Source: Phytophthora sp. 'mugwort' (taxonomy: Eukaryota > Oomycota > Peronosporomycetes > Peronosporales > Peronosporaceae). From it: 64,000 nucleotides of DNA. Each line of letters opens with the position of its first letter. The stretch's first letter is position 1. Positions 45,524 through 55,865 of this stretch are shown here, piece after piece. Under the pieces are notes generated by a model. That model was given only the letters and a program-made list of their open reading frames with translations. It ran no database searches and was not told where the DNA came from. The position numbers and the translations under genes are program-made. The DNA is taken from contig JAUCEF010000007.1 of NCBI GenBank assembly GCA_033558025.1, positions 1,922,001 to 1,986,000 on the forward strand. The letters are read 5' to 3'.

Positions 45524-45977
45524 GATACTTCGTGGCAGGACGAAACAAAACGATCGAGTGCACAAAAATAAACGTATTGGCTGGCGACTTCACTGTGGGG
45601 TCCTCGTGGTCATGAGGAAGATGGAGCTGCTACAACAGAGCGAAGGCTTGTCGCTGTGTTCCGAGAAGCCGTCATGTGGGAGATCAAGTGCTCTTGTTCT
45701 TGCCGCGCTGATCCGAGGACTCCAAGGATTATGGTGTTTTCAATATTTTTCAATACTAGATGTCCACCAAACGTTGTTGGAAAGGGGCTGTCCATAATGT
45801 GCAGAGCGCATCAAGAACTTGCCCCCCCCCCCCCCCCCCCGCCCATGTGAAGAGCATCTAGGGCGCCTAGTGGCACAGGTCTCCTAAAGTACCAGAATGC
45901 GAGTGTGATGAACCCGAAGAGCCATGCTCTCACGATCCATTAACCGGAGTTGCCAGTGACGGAACTTCTCAATCTAC
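45524..45977. other. Upstream flank of the coiled-coil gene with a C tract
   Basis: No gene. It includes an inverted CCAAT box (ATTGG near 45576-45580) upstream of the coiled-coil gene and a run of 19 C (45822-45840). Confidence 0.4.
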
Positions 45978-46890
45978 TGTAAAACCTGGGATTGACCCCA
46001 ATCCCTCTAATAGCGCCCCACCCGCATGCAATAAATGTAGTGCCCCACTCTTTCAGTCTGATTTTTAATTATCAGAATTGGGTTAGGACGAGTCGCTAAA
46101 CAGAGGATCTGGGACCTGCGATCGGCCGTGGTGTCCCGACTCAAAAACATTTACAGATAAGGTTTTTTTTTTGCTTCGTACTTGGTTTCTACTATGAGCG
46201 TTCTTAGCTCAAATCATTAAGCACACAACATACACCCCCCATCTGGGATAAGAAATGTATAGGGTTACCAAGGCTGTACGCTGAAGGATTCGCCATTATT
46301 CGTGGAGCTAGGCTGGGGTAAGGTCGTAACAATGGTGATTATAAGGCAGATATATACAACGTCCACTGTAAAACCTGCGATACTGCCCCGTGGGGCACTA
46401 TTACAGATGGGGCACCATTAAAGGGATGGGATATTGAATCTGGACACCTTCGCGAAGACGAACGACTTCACGTTGACGTCCTTGGCCCCACGAAATTCGA
46501 TTTTTGTGATGCGATTGTGATAAAGGAACACAGCATTCTCATCCATGTTGTAAGTGTTCGAGTACTAAATGTGGTACTGTACTCCTTGATCTCATGCTGC
46601 ACGTGCTCGACGTCTTCCTGTCGAGCTTATGCTCCTTAGTAACCGGAGCTCGAAGCCTCCTGTTCGTGGACTACAGACAGCTTCTTTTCCACCATGAACT
46701 TGGGTTTCATTAGCACGACTCGAAGTTGACAGTGAAAACCGAAAAGCTGCTCCCTGAGCTCGACCGGCGTCGCCACTTGATGATGACCTACGGGAGCAAC
46801 TCGCCAATAGCTATTAATTTATGCTGGCTCCGATCTGACAATTCGGAGAATTTTGATAAATAAAAAGAGTGGGGCACTACATTTACATGT
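45978..46890. mobile_element. Remnant of a Tigger-like transposon with related ends
   Basis: CTGTAAAACCTGGGAT at about 45978 and CTGTAAAACCTGCGAT at about 46371 look like two copies of one terminus. AATGTAGTGCCCCACTCTTT near 46037-46056 recurs inverted near 46865-46884 (AAAGAGTGGGGCACTACATT) with looser similarity beyond. A transposase fragment lies within. The arrangement suggests nested or rearranged copies of a short-TIR DNA transposon; exact limits are uncertain. Confidence 0.5.
46440..46830 (-). pseudogene. Tigger/pogo-like transposase fragment
   Basis: On the minus strand across frames the block NMDENAVFLYHNRITKIEF is the first catalytic Asp region of Tigger/CENP-B-like transposases (NMDExxxF). 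It is followed by RGAKDVNVKSFVFAKVSRF and preceded by LREQLFGFHCQLRVVLMKPKF. Only about a third of a transposase is left and frames are broken, so it is inactive. It resembles the same superfamily as the element at 35-37.8 kb but is not an obvious copy of it. Confidence 0.55.
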
Positions 46891-46964
46891 ATCGCAAGGC
46901 TCCACTGGGGGTGGGGTGGGAATTAGTTCAGGGAGTCGGCACAATCCCGAGATAATCGCGTTGT

Positions 46965-47052
46965 AGCTACCAAGGTGGGTACGAACCCATACGAAGTAGT
47001 AACTTGAGTAAGCTGAGAAACCCGCAGCCCCTGCGCTACATTGACAACCATT
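46965..47052 (-). repeat. tRNA-like sequence (SINE head or tRNA pseudogene)
   Basis: The minus strand has a good box A (TAGCGCAGGGG) and, about 35-40 bp on, a good box B (GGGTTCGTACCC) with a self-complementary T-stem. The anticodon arm is not convincing, so a working tRNA gene is unlikely; it fits the head of a tRNA-derived SINE. Confidence 0.45.
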
Positions 47053-47817
47053 ATTACAAACGAGCCTTGCGTTTATATATTACGCTAAAATCTCTACCGT
47101 AGTATAAACTGAATGTCTAAAGCCTGAGAAGCTATTGGTGGTCTGCCGATCTGACGTTGGATTCCAGAGGGGCAGGTAGCCATACTTCTTATTTTTCCAG
47201 TTTCGATTGGGATTGTGGTAAGGAGTAACCGTCATACGTTCGCCACGGAAGCTGACGTGGTTGTCGGCTTTCTGGTCGATATGGCAGAGGTTGTGCATGC
47301 GCGTTGCGTTATCGTGAACTGAGGAATTAAATGGTGCGTGTGTTCATGTATGAGCCCTGTATAACCAACCTAGTGTTCGTCATTTGGCAATTGACCCGCA
47401 CTCGTGCTGCAGTTCTACAATCCTGGCGCTCCGAGGTCAATTAGCTCATACTTCACCGTTTCGGAATCGAGTGCTGCGTTTTGGATTTGCTGGTTTGGTG
47501 CAGCAGCAAGTACATCGTCCTATTAACAGCTCGGCTGGGCTAATCGAAATTGCTACCATAAAATAGGCTACCCGCCAGTGCTGACCTGAGAACGACGATT
47601 CCGCCTCACTCGTATATCCTTGAACTTCAGATGATATCCATTCATTCCGGGTACACGAAGCTCATAAGCAGTTCGTCTACCGATAACGTGTGCGCAGGAA
47701 ATGAACTACTTATAGTAGAAACTGGAGCGCGCGAAGACATTTAAGCGAATAACCCACCCGCCGACGTGATGCGCTCTTCGAACGGCCCATTTGGTGGTGT
47801 ATATATAACCGTATAAC

Positions 47818-48900
47818 CTAGTAATCTGTGCTCTCATGAGTCAAGACGGCGTCGTCTTCACTGCTGCCAGTACATTCTTTAGCACCACTTTCGTCGTCCT
47901 GAACGGGAGGAACGTCCGTCGCTAAGTAACTCCCACCGCTCTCATGCTCTATGATTACTCTATCGGCGTCTCTCCAGTAACCAATTTGGTTGACTCGCCG
48001 CGGATAGTTCCGATAGTTCTCGCAGTCATCTGCTTGAAGAGGGTGTGCACGCACTTGGACGTTCGTCAGAGCCACGCAAATTCGAAAGCACATCTCGTCC
48101 TTCTTTTCTTCCCAACGATATTTATCGCTCGCTAAAACCCACAGCGTGCAGAGTTTATCGAAATAATTCTCATGAATTATTCGGTCGGATGATATACCGC
48201 GGTTTATTCGCTCTTCTTCCAGTGTTAGCGAGACCGTAGGGCTGCGCCACTTTGGGTAGAGGACTCGATACGTGTCCGCTAGGCCTTGGAAGACCTTGTC
48301 GGCGAGGGTAATTCATGATGGCAATACTCGTCGTGCAAGGGGCCGTCGCCGTCGGCAGCCATTCTCTCTTCTGAGACGATTTGGTGGCGGCAGATTCATG
48401 AAAAGCCTTGTTGTATCGGAAGATCATAATGTCAGCAACCGAGCCACGGTAATTCAACGAGCACTTGATGCACATCCGGTAGGTACGACGGAGAGCTCCG
48501 TCTTGAGGCCTAGGGGGGGGGGGGGGGCTTGCGCAGTAGAACTCGGCTCATTCTTGTTGCGAACCGCTGGGCATGCTCGATTATTGAAGGTTAAGTCTAC
48601 AGCATAGCGCGCTGCTGGATAGTGTCCGAATGCATGGCCAGCCAAGACGACCTTCTTCATTGTGTACGTGAGCGAAGCTTGCTCAACATAAGTTGTATAA
48701 CCGCAGCGAGAGTAGATCTAGAAAATGGACGATCATCTTCTTGAACGCAGCGGGCTTGATCCCGAACGAGTTGGCTAGTACCACCCAGTCACCCTCGTTC
48801 TTCAAGACGCCGAGGGTCATGAAGAACATGACCACAGATGATTGCTTGCTCCTCTTGCCCCGGCCGACGTTTCACTTTATGGCCATGTAGTGACTCCACG
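47818..48900 (-). pseudogene. PIF/Harbinger-type (DDE_4) transposase, degraded
   Basis: Piecing frames on the minus strand gives an N-terminal LGVLKNEGDWVVLASSFGI region and KTELSVVPTGCA, then SVADIMIFRYNKAFH. A run near LADKVFQGLADTYRVLYPKW corresponds to the ADKGYQG box of DDE_4 nucleases. The C-terminal block is EMCFRICVALTNVQVRAHPL, SDRIIHENYFDKLCTLW lies before it, and an acidic tail follows. Stops and frameshifts occur throughout, and a run of 15 G (48513-48527) interrupts the frame. It is a fossil of a Harbinger-like element; the companion Myb-like protein was not found. Confidence 0.65.
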
Positions 48901-49892
48901 TAGCCCTAGACTCGCACAATCTCGGAGGGCGTAAAGTTTGTCATCTTCGGCACGCCGTCAGCGCCTATTGCTGTTGCGATACGCGTCCAATAGTGGGTGC
49001 GGGGTGTCCGCATCACCTTCTGCATCGGGCAGTGGGTCTAGCAGGCGCGGCCTCGGACTCGCTCGGCCCATCGCTCTTGGAGCTGCAGATAGGCTTGTCC
49101 GCGGCACGACCGTCGAAAGCACGAGGAGCAGCCACAACAGAAGCCTTAGACCCACGCCCGTATGCAAACGACGCCTAGGGGCCTGGCGAGCCGACGGTCG
49201 ATCGACACCGAGTGGAGCGGGCGAGAAAGGAGACCTTGAGAGTGCGGATTGGGCGGGAGAACTGGAGCTGGTTAGTTGCTAGTGGCGTTTTTAGAAATGA
49301 GCTCAGACTGCATCCAATCCATTGGGGCGTTCTCGTGCCATCTATAAGCGCAGGAGCCTCGTCAGCTACTATGCAACAAGAGTGAAGTGATTGCTAAGAC
49401 TGCAACACGCAATTATCCGTGGTGGTGATGACTAGGCGGAAGGTATAGCATGTCGCATGGGCTGATTTGCTGCATGTCTGGCACCAGATCGGTTAGGGCG
49501 TATCAAGCAAAGAAGCCGAATGCATTGCGTTTTCGTTGCGTATGGAATTTGCCTCCCAGAAACCGCTCTGGGCATTCTTTGGCAGAAACACGATGGCGCT
49601 GTTGATAGAGTGATTATGTCCGCCCCAACAACTAAAAGTGGCTCCATAGGTAGTTTTTTAGAGGGGAGGTGAAATACAAAATTGGAGGCGAGGTCGCATA
49701 GCCGTAGCAACCCCGCGCAATATTTGCGAAGGTGGCCCAGCGTCGAGCATTCCAGAAAACCGAGCACTATAACGGGCTGAACTTAGCTTCTTTTTTTTCC
49801 TCGGAGGAGCGCAGCGACTGCCACTGCGAAGCGCAGCGAAGCAAAAGCAGCCCCCCCCCCCTCCCCGTGATAACATCCGTTTTGCAAATTTA
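48901..49892. other. Repeat-rich spacer without a recognised gene
   Basis: Contains a GC-rich stretch (48950-49260) with overlapping ORFs on both strands lacking domains, then AT-richer sequence and a run of 11 C (49851-49861) next to the left copy of the inverted repeat family. Nothing further is recognised. Confidence 0.4.
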
Positions 49893-50590
49893 AGCGGCAG
49901 TTTGAACATGATCAAACAAATTTGTCTGTCAGTTAATTCTAGTTTTGCAGCGTCAACGGTCACTAAAAAATGCCCCATGTGGTGGCGGTGTTGTTCCCCC
50001 AACCTGCTGGTGCTGATTTCGGTTTGCAGTCGCGTTTTGGAGGTGCCCGCTTTTTCCGAGGGAGACCACCTGCGCTGAACGACCTGAACTTCAAGCCGCG
50101 GGTTTATGGAATGTGCATGTTCATGTAGTACAGTCGCTCTGCCGCGTCACTTTTGTGCATGGTGAGGCGGTTGAACTTGGAGATGCGCGTTTTCCACAGC
50201 CGCTCGACCAAACGTGACCAACCATCTTATAGGAACTGATGGTGCCCCGTGAGCTGTGGGCGTATTCGCCGACGGAGTTGTGATGTATAAGACTCTTATC
50301 AAGACATGAACAACGTCCACTGGCCGCATACGTAGGTGTTTCTGCAGGAGCTTTGCCAGTTGTGCTCAGCTCGAACGTCCAGCTGCAGGTCGTTCCTGAT
50401 GATGCTAGACCGTCCGCCAGCGGTATTTTAAAATTAAATACGTGTAGTGGCAGTGGCGGTCCGTCAGGAGTTATGTGCGTTGGTGGGCTCTTCTTGCTCG
50501 GCTCGCGCAAGGTTTGTTGCCCGGGCAATATGCTAGTTAGTACCTGCGACGCGCGTTCATCCAGGCGTATTCGATCTGGCTTTGAGGTAT
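49893..50590 (-). repeat. Copy A of a ~0.7-kb dispersed repeat
   Basis: The reverse complement of this segment matches 55866-56590 in order: TTGCCCGGGCAAC, AGCAAGAAGAGCC, CAACGCAC, GAGCACAACTGGCAAAGCTC, AACGCGCATCTCCAAGTTCA, CACAAAAGTGACGCGGCAG, TTCAGCGCAGGTG and CCACCACATGGGGC. A minus-strand frame (50528-50121) stays open for 135 codons, so the ancestor may have been coding, but no domain is recognisable. The repeat is of unknown class. Confidence 0.7.
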
Positions 50591-51059
50591 GGCTTAACGG
50601 TTACGTCGGTAGGCGAAGCAAGCAACTCACTGCATGTTGCCACCAATGAGTTCGTAGGGAGACTTGAGTCTGCACCCACTAGCATATTTTCAATATCTGG
50701 TGTGCTCTTCTCCTTTCAAACCGCTAGGCTTCGTCTTCGCGTGTATTTTTAAGATTAAAAGTAACGTAGACTCCCATGTCGGGTCTTGTTTCGCGTCTAT
50801 TTACTGTACAGATCCCATATCGGACCGAGACGCATACGCAGAAGTGTTCGATAGTTCTCGATACAAAAAGAATGGCTATAGACGCCCTGAAGAATGCATA
50901 TTTCTGTTCCAGTAGCACAAGGGGAAGCTTGCAAATTCTCGCTACTACACTGTGCTGTAGTAGTATTTACAAAAAATTTGGTATTGTTCATCTATCTATA
51001 CAGGCTGGCTTCGTTTACTTCGCATTAAGCTGTAATTGAGCCCGTGTTGGTGTCGCTCC
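50591..51059. other. Spacer downstream of the small TM-protein gene
   Basis: About 470 bp, AT-rich toward 51 kb. Open frames on both strands (50664-50915 and others) have no domain. It may contain the terminator of the 51060-51689 gene. A donor-like GGTAAG at its stop codon leaves open a further 3' exon, not resolved here. Confidence 0.35.
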
Positions 51060-51689
51060 TTACCTTCCTCCAACCTCGATCGGCGCTGCTGCCATTTTAG
51101 CTGCAATAAAGTGATGCAGTCGATCGGCCTGCGGTAACTCCTTTGCGGACGCTACAAGTACCTGTGTATCCTCTCTGCTCTGGTTGCTGGAATGCAACTC
51201 GTCATCGCTAGGGTCACACTCCGAGCCTGCTTCAGGTTCCTGCTCCGGTGTCGGCTGAGACTCGGCAGCAGTGCACTTCTGAGCATGCCACCACTCCGCG
51301 GTCTCATCGAGCAGTGGGAAGAAGTACGGCACATGAACCTTCTTAACGGCCACTTCAGTGGGTTTCCTCTTCTTGCGAAGCGGCAGAGGCAGTGTCAACG
51401 ACATGGAACGCGATCCCTTCCGGACTGTTTGCATCATCTTGGGCGGCTTCTTCTGCTGTCCAGTGGTCACACTATGCCACGGCGAGCGCAGCAGGCCAGC
51501 AAACTTGGGCAGCAGTGAGTCCTGTTCATCATGGTTAGCCACGACGTTGACGCTGAGCGGTCCGGAGGTATCGTCGTCGCTGCTGTCGGTGTCGAGAGTG
51601 GCGAAGGACCACTTGCGAGCGTAAACGAACAAAGAGGCGATGCCGGCTACGAACACAGCGGAGAGTGATGCAACGACGAGTGGCTCCAT
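51060..51689 (-). CDS. Small single-pass membrane protein, unknown
   Basis: An intronless frame of 209 residues. The N-terminus MEPLVVASLSAVFVAGIASLF is one transmembrane helix (about 4-24) followed by YARKW, so the bulk is probably cytosolic. The rest is low in order: an acidic DTDSSDDDTSG, a basic segment LPLRKKRKPTEVAVKK, an aromatic HVPYFFPLLDETAEWWHAQ (perhaps a conserved core) and an acidic PEQEPEAGSECDPSDDE. No family is recognised. A CCAAT box lies 62 bp upstream (ATTGG on plus at 51751-51755). The C-terminal codons overlap a GGTAAG donor-like site. Confidence 0.6.
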   Translation of the reverse strand: MEPLVVASLSAVFVAGIASLFVYARKWSFATLDTDSSDDDTSGPLSVNVVANHDEQDSLLPKFAGLLRSPWHSVTTGQQKKPPKMMQTVRKGSRSMSLTLPLPLRKKRKPTEVAVKKVHVPYFFPLLDETAEWWHAQKCTAAESQPTPEQEPEAGSECDPSDDELHSSNQSREDTQVLVASAKELPQADRLHHFIAAKMAAAPIEVGGR

Positions 51690-51770
51690 AGTTCTGTTCT
51701 AAAGAATTGGCGGCGCAGGAATATACCGCGGTATGGCTGACGCCGCTCTGATTGGTGGAAAGTGAATTTT
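51690..51770 (-). promoter_or_regulatory. CCAAT box and palindrome upstream of the TM-protein gene
   Basis: A CCACCAATCAG motif on the minus strand (ATTGG core at 51751-51755) sits about 62 bp before the start codon. A perfect 12-bp palindrome ATACCGCGGTAT is at 51723-51734, about 35-45 bp before the start. Both are plausible promoter elements; function is inferred. Confidence 0.4.
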
Positions 51771-53314
51771 GTGCCACAGCACACAGTCTGTCAGGCACGA
51801 GTTCTATCGTATGCTAGGCACCGAAGTGGTTCAACTTCCGCATGCGTCGGGTTATCTCTCATTCTACTGTTCTCTCTCTCTCTTCTTGGCAAGAGTCCGT
51901 CTAGCGGCGCGTTCGCGAGTAGTCCGTCGTTGAGGGCCTTCCAACGCTGCGCACACAGGCGAAGGAGGTAAAGGTCGGGAGTCCGAAGTCGAATCCGGAG
52001 GAAAGAGTCTGGAGGTCAGCATCTAAGACCATAGGAAGCGTGAGTCGTTCTCTGCCACGCCATTTGCAGTTCTTGCTGGTTCTGAAATAGGCGTCCACAT
52101 CATGTAGCGGTAGGTGGGGATGCCTGCTGGGCGGTGAATGATGTGTCCAAATTGTCTCCATCTGCTTCTGGGTGTATATACGTAGAAACGGAGAGGATAC
52201 GTTCCCAGTTTGGTCGTAAAGCTCGTCGTTTGAGATCCGGTTGGGGTATTGCACCCCGATCACTTTTCCATGCTATTGTATACTTATAATCTATAGGACT
52301 GGTCACCGCTGACTTACGTATCAGTACAGCACATGTAAGCTCGCCGCCGACGGACAAGGGTGCCGACGCGATGGCACGAGCGACCAAGCGGCGAGGGCAT
52401 AATCACCGGCCTGGCGATTGGTCGTGCTTCCTGGGCCCGATCTCTGAATGGCATCCTGTGGCTGTCAGCCACTGGTTGAGAGAGGTCAGCTAAACCGCGA
52501 GCAGGATCCGCTCGCGTGGCCTAGCGCGCCGATCACGAGACGGCTCCCGGATTCACCGCGTTTGCCATTGTTCCTTGACCCTTGAGTGATCTGCTGCGTC
52601 GGTGTCCGAGTTTACCTTGAAGTTGACACGCGTACGTCAGGGGGTAATTGCGCAAACCTGGCCAAGTCATGGCCGGTCAGGCCTCGCGACAAGGCTCTTG
52701 CAACGTTCAAATCTTTTGGACTCCTTTGTCTATGCTACGGCATTGCTGCGATACACGGGTACCGCTGATTGCAGATCTCCAGCCGCAGCTCTGTCGCGTT
52801 CGCTAGCCGCCGCCTAGCCCGCGACAAGGCTCTCAATTGGATCATGCTTCTGGACTCCAGGCTGGAGCACGATCCGATTGATGTGGATTGCGAGCGCAGA
52901 GCCTACTGATTATGGCGTCGTTCAGCGGCTGGTATCGCCGGTGGCGGCCGTCGCATACTATTTGCATCCGACATGGGGCAGATCTCGGATGGCAATCTCT
53001 ATCGAGGACATGGGTCGCACGCTTGACTTGACAGCACCGGTGTCCGTAGCACTTCAGCACCGGTAAAGTGCAACTTGTATGTTAAATTAATGCAAGTGGG
53101 ATGCGATTGTAATGGCTGTAACGCCCAACCGCCGGGGATCAGTGAGTTCAGCTCGACGAAAGCGCTAATGGAATTGGAGCTGGGTGGTTTGTTGGTACGG
53201 TAACGTATTGGCATTCATTCTGCACATGCTTATTACTACTTGTACTTGTACTGGCAGATGGACTTCTCTTTTTATAGTAGATGAGCGCTACATAATAAAA
53301 CTATTAAGGGGAGC
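51771..53314. other. Gene-free spacer with degraded repeats
   Basis: About 1.5 kb. A diverged direct repeat is visible (CGCGACAAGGCTCT at about 52684-52697 and 52821-52834, each followed downstream by a GGACTCC). Open frames are short and lack domains. I see no supported gene. Confidence 0.4.
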
Positions 53315-53794
53315 CTACAGCTCGAGGTTGAACATGAGGTCGCTGATCGCAGAGGCGTCTGTTGCCTCGGCGGCGGGCTCAGCGGTGACAACGGTCGGCC
53401 TGCGCGCGACGTCCTGGTGATTGCAGCACGGGCATTGGTCACAGTCATTCCCCTCCTCGTCGTCGTCTTCGTCCCAAATCCACCGCTTGGTGGACGTGGC
53501 GACGTACTTGCGCGTCTGTGTGGGAATCAGTACTGGCGTGGTGCGCGCGATGGCGGGGCGCATCGCCGCCTGGTGGAAGACCTGCTTGCGTTCACGCTGC
53601 AGACGGATAAAGTTGGTCATGAGCTGCTGATCCTCGCGGCTGAGCGTGTCGCTCCCACGCTCCGAGTCGCAGTCGGTCTCCTCGCCCGAGAGGTACAGCA
53701 GATCCTCTTCGTCGAAGGGTAAGACGCCGGGCTTAATCACGCTGGGAAGCGCCTGGATGGTGGGCAGACTCTGGGTCTGAGCGGCTGGAGGCAT
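53315..53794 (-). CDS. Small acidic protein, paralogue 1 of a tandem pair
   Basis: A single exon of 159 residues from MPPAAQTQSL. A serine/acidic region (DEEDLLYLSGEETDCDSERG) is followed by a helical basic segment (LMTNFIRLQRERKQVFHQAA), the motif ARTTPVLIPT, then WIWDEDDDEE and a Cys cluster CDQCPCC. The C-terminus ends in DLMFNLEL. The neighbour 54704-55216 shares ARTxPxxIPx, a Cys-rich patch and an acidic tail ending in EL, so the two look paralogous. Neither family is recognised. There is no signal peptide or membrane segment; composition suggests a soluble, perhaps nuclear, factor. TTGGCCGAA motifs lie 240-275 bp upstream. Confidence 0.65.
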   Translation of the reverse strand: MPPAAQTQSLPTIQALPSVIKPGVLPFDEEDLLYLSGEETDCDSERGSDTLSREDQQLMTNFIRLQRERKQVFHQAAMRPAIARTTPVLIPTQTRKYVATSTKRWIWDEDDDEEGNDCDQCPCCNHQDVARRPTVVTAEPAAEATDASAISDLMFNLEL

Positions 53795-54703
53795 GTTTGG
53801 ATGGATGGATGATAGTCAATGAACGTGCGCGTACGGGGTGCTTCGACAATTGCAAACTGAAGCCGGTCGGGTGCCTTGCAGCAGCAGCCGCTGCCGCCGG
53901 CGAGTGCAGGTCGGTTGCAGTCCGAGCTGTCGCGAGTGACAGCGCCGGGCGGTGGTCACGGCGGCCACACGCGCTCGATGCAGGCTCGGCAATTGGCCCA
54001 ACATTCGTGGCAGGCGCAGTCTCCGCTGTGCGATTGGCCGAAAATGTGAATCTCAGCATGATTGGCCGAATCCCCACCGCGTGCACGGCCGAGCCGCGAA
54101 TCTGCGTCGGTGGTGACGAGGGCTCTGGCCCCGGTAGAAAGAATCCCAACGGCGTGCCAAGCGCGGTCCGCCTCACGCGCATAGCTGCTGGGGCTCGGTG
54201 ACGGCGGCTGATGATGGCCGCCCGTGCACGCGGACGTGGCCGCTGTTGCCAGAGAGGCATTTTGTCAAACGAATCTCGTTCCAGATTCGGCGGTGGTACC
54301 ACACACATGGTACAGCGAATCGCTTTTCGCAGGCAGCAACTGCAACTAATCAACTGCAACGACATGCCACGCCAACACAGGCATCGGGGCGCCATGAGGC
54401 CCAAGCTCGACGACTACCAGTGCTCTCCTCGTGCGGATTCCTTCGGATCACTGGCTCGGTGGCGACATCGTCGCCTCGCGATGGCGCACGTCGGCTGGTC
54501 ATCGTTCGAAATGCGATGACGGCGGCTACAACGAGACAAAGATAAGATCGAGTACAAAATGTTGACGTTTAGGTAATAAATAATATTCGTTGGTGGATAA
54601 GTTATTGGCTCGCGTTTTGTATTACTGCTGCCTTTTAGACCGGTGTGCGGGCAAATAAATAGATTGTTCCTACAAGCTGGCTCTGCGCGACGGCGGACGA
54701 AGC
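53795..54703. other. Spacer between the paralogous small genes
   Basis: About 900 bp. Contains upstream sequence of the 53315-53794 gene including two GATTGGCCGAA elements (54032-54042 and 54060-54070). Overlapping long ORFs on both strands (53797-54201 plus, 53733-54404 minus) reflect GC bias and have no domains. Confidence 0.45.
54032..54070 (+). promoter_or_regulatory. Two GATTGGCCGAA elements upstream of paralogue 1
   Basis: GATTGGCCGAA occurs at 54032-54042 and again at 54060-54070, 28 bp apart, 238 and 266 bp from the gene's start codon. It contains an inverted CCAAT core (ATTGG) followed by CCGAA. A related GGTTGGCCGAAAA lies upstream of the second paralogue at 55533-55545, so the element is probably a shared control site. 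Confidence 0.45.
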
Positions 54704-55216
54704 TTACAGCTCCATGGCGAAGATGTCTTCGTCATCACAATCGTCCACGGACCTAGGGGAGGCCGTGGCTGCGATAGGCTTGAATGGGTACACACTGCGC
54801 TTAACCATGTAGTTCTGCGAGGCACCGTATTGAGAGCGGAAGAAGGCGAGGTTGCCGTAGAAGGCCGGGTCATCCTCGTCTAACTCGTTCTGGTTGTCCT
54901 CGTCTTCATGCAGGTAGCGGCCGGTGCGCAGCAAGCGCATGTCGGCGTGGTAGGACAGATCCGGGCTCTCGACGGAGATCGCACACAGGTGCGGATGCTG
55001 GTGGGCTTTGGACGGTATGCTGATGGGCGCCGTGCGCGCCCAGACCCGCTGGGAATCTTTGGTCATGAATTTGCGCTTGGCCTCAATGCGACAGTTGCAG
55101 TCGGCGCAGCCGGCGCTGTCCGAGTCGCTGTCCATGTCGGTCTCAGCGAACGAGGACGCGGGGCTGTGCTGCTGCTGCTGCTGCAGTGCGGTCATCCAGT
55201 CGGAGAAGTCTTTCAT
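54704..55216 (-). CDS. Small acidic protein, paralogue 2 of a tandem pair
   Basis: A single exon of 170 residues from MKDFSDWMTALQQQQQHS. A glutamine run is followed by SSFAETDMDSDSDSAG and a Cys patch CADCNC. The motif ARTAPISIPS corresponds to ARTTPVLIPT of the gene at 53315-53794, after a basic RIEAKRKFMTKDSQRVW. A long acidic stretch (LHEDEDNQNELDEDDP) and PFYG-like AFYGNLAFFRSQYG follow, and the C-terminus DDEDIFAMEL echoes the DLMFNLEL of its neighbour. No known domain is present. Same strand and head-to-tail order suggest an old tandem duplication with strong divergence. Composition suggests a soluble regulatory protein; function unknown. Confidence 0.65.
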   Translation of the reverse strand: MKDFSDWMTALQQQQQHSPASSFAETDMDSDSDSAGCADCNCRIEAKRKFMTKDSQRVWARTAPISIPSKAHQHPHLCAISVESPDLSYHADMRLLRTGRYLHEDEDNQNELDEDDPAFYGNLAFFRSQYGASQNYMVKRSVYPFKPIAATASPRSVDDCDDEDIFAMEL

Positions 55217-55865
55217 GTTGTCGGTTGTGTTTTGCTGGCCTGTTGCGATTGAGGCGATTGTTGGGTAGCTCGCAGATTCGATTGTGAGCGTCTACAGCGA
55301 CGGCGGGCAGCGGCCATCATCGCGCCCGTCTATCCGCCTGGTGCTTTTGGTGCAAGCGGCGCGCGCTGCCAGCAGTATTTTCGGCTGCAAGGCACGCGCG
55401 CGCGCCGCGATTGGGCGTAAATAGTGTGACGCGAGCCAATCAGATGCGATAGTACCGTCGAAGTGGTACCGGCGCGAGACGTGGCGACGATTGCACCAAG
55501 CACCAAGCAGTGCCAAAGATACGAGTGCCCGTGGTTGGCCGAAAAGCGGCCGAAACCGGCGGTGTGGCCTAGATGCGCGGTTGCGCGCAAAAAGACACGC
55601 TGCAACACGCCACCTCGTTCGGTCACAGTTCTCGTGGTTCCTAGTCATCAGCGGTATGAGACGAACGGGCCAGCCACCCGACACCCCGCTGGGGATCATC
55701 AGGCCGCAAGCACGACAGCGTCTTGCCGCTAGTAGCTCGACGATTCAATCGGGTGGCTTGCTGCGCCGTCGTCGCCACCGACGCCATCCTCTTCTGAAGG
55801 CGATCGACGCTGCTGACCGGCAGGCCGCTGTAATTTGACAGTGTCAAAAGGTACCGCACTTTTCC
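55217..55865. promoter_or_regulatory. Upstream region of paralogue 2 with TTGGCCGAA elements
   Basis: Contains GGTTGGCCGAAAA at 55533-55545 immediately followed by GCGGCCGAAACC (55546-55557), and a CCAAT box in GAGCCAATCAG (near 55432-55442). These resemble the elements upstream of paralogue 1. Long GC-rich ORFs in the interval have no domains. Confidence 0.4.

Noticed and set aside
48938..49282. 114-codon plus-strand ORF
   Set aside because: GC-rich region with long frames on both strands, no domain and lying in degraded repeats.
53733..54404. 223-codon minus-strand ORF overlapping paralogue 1
   Set aside because: Partly antisense-frame shadow of the smaller acidic gene and its upstream region; low complexity, no motif, and the start lies within spacer.
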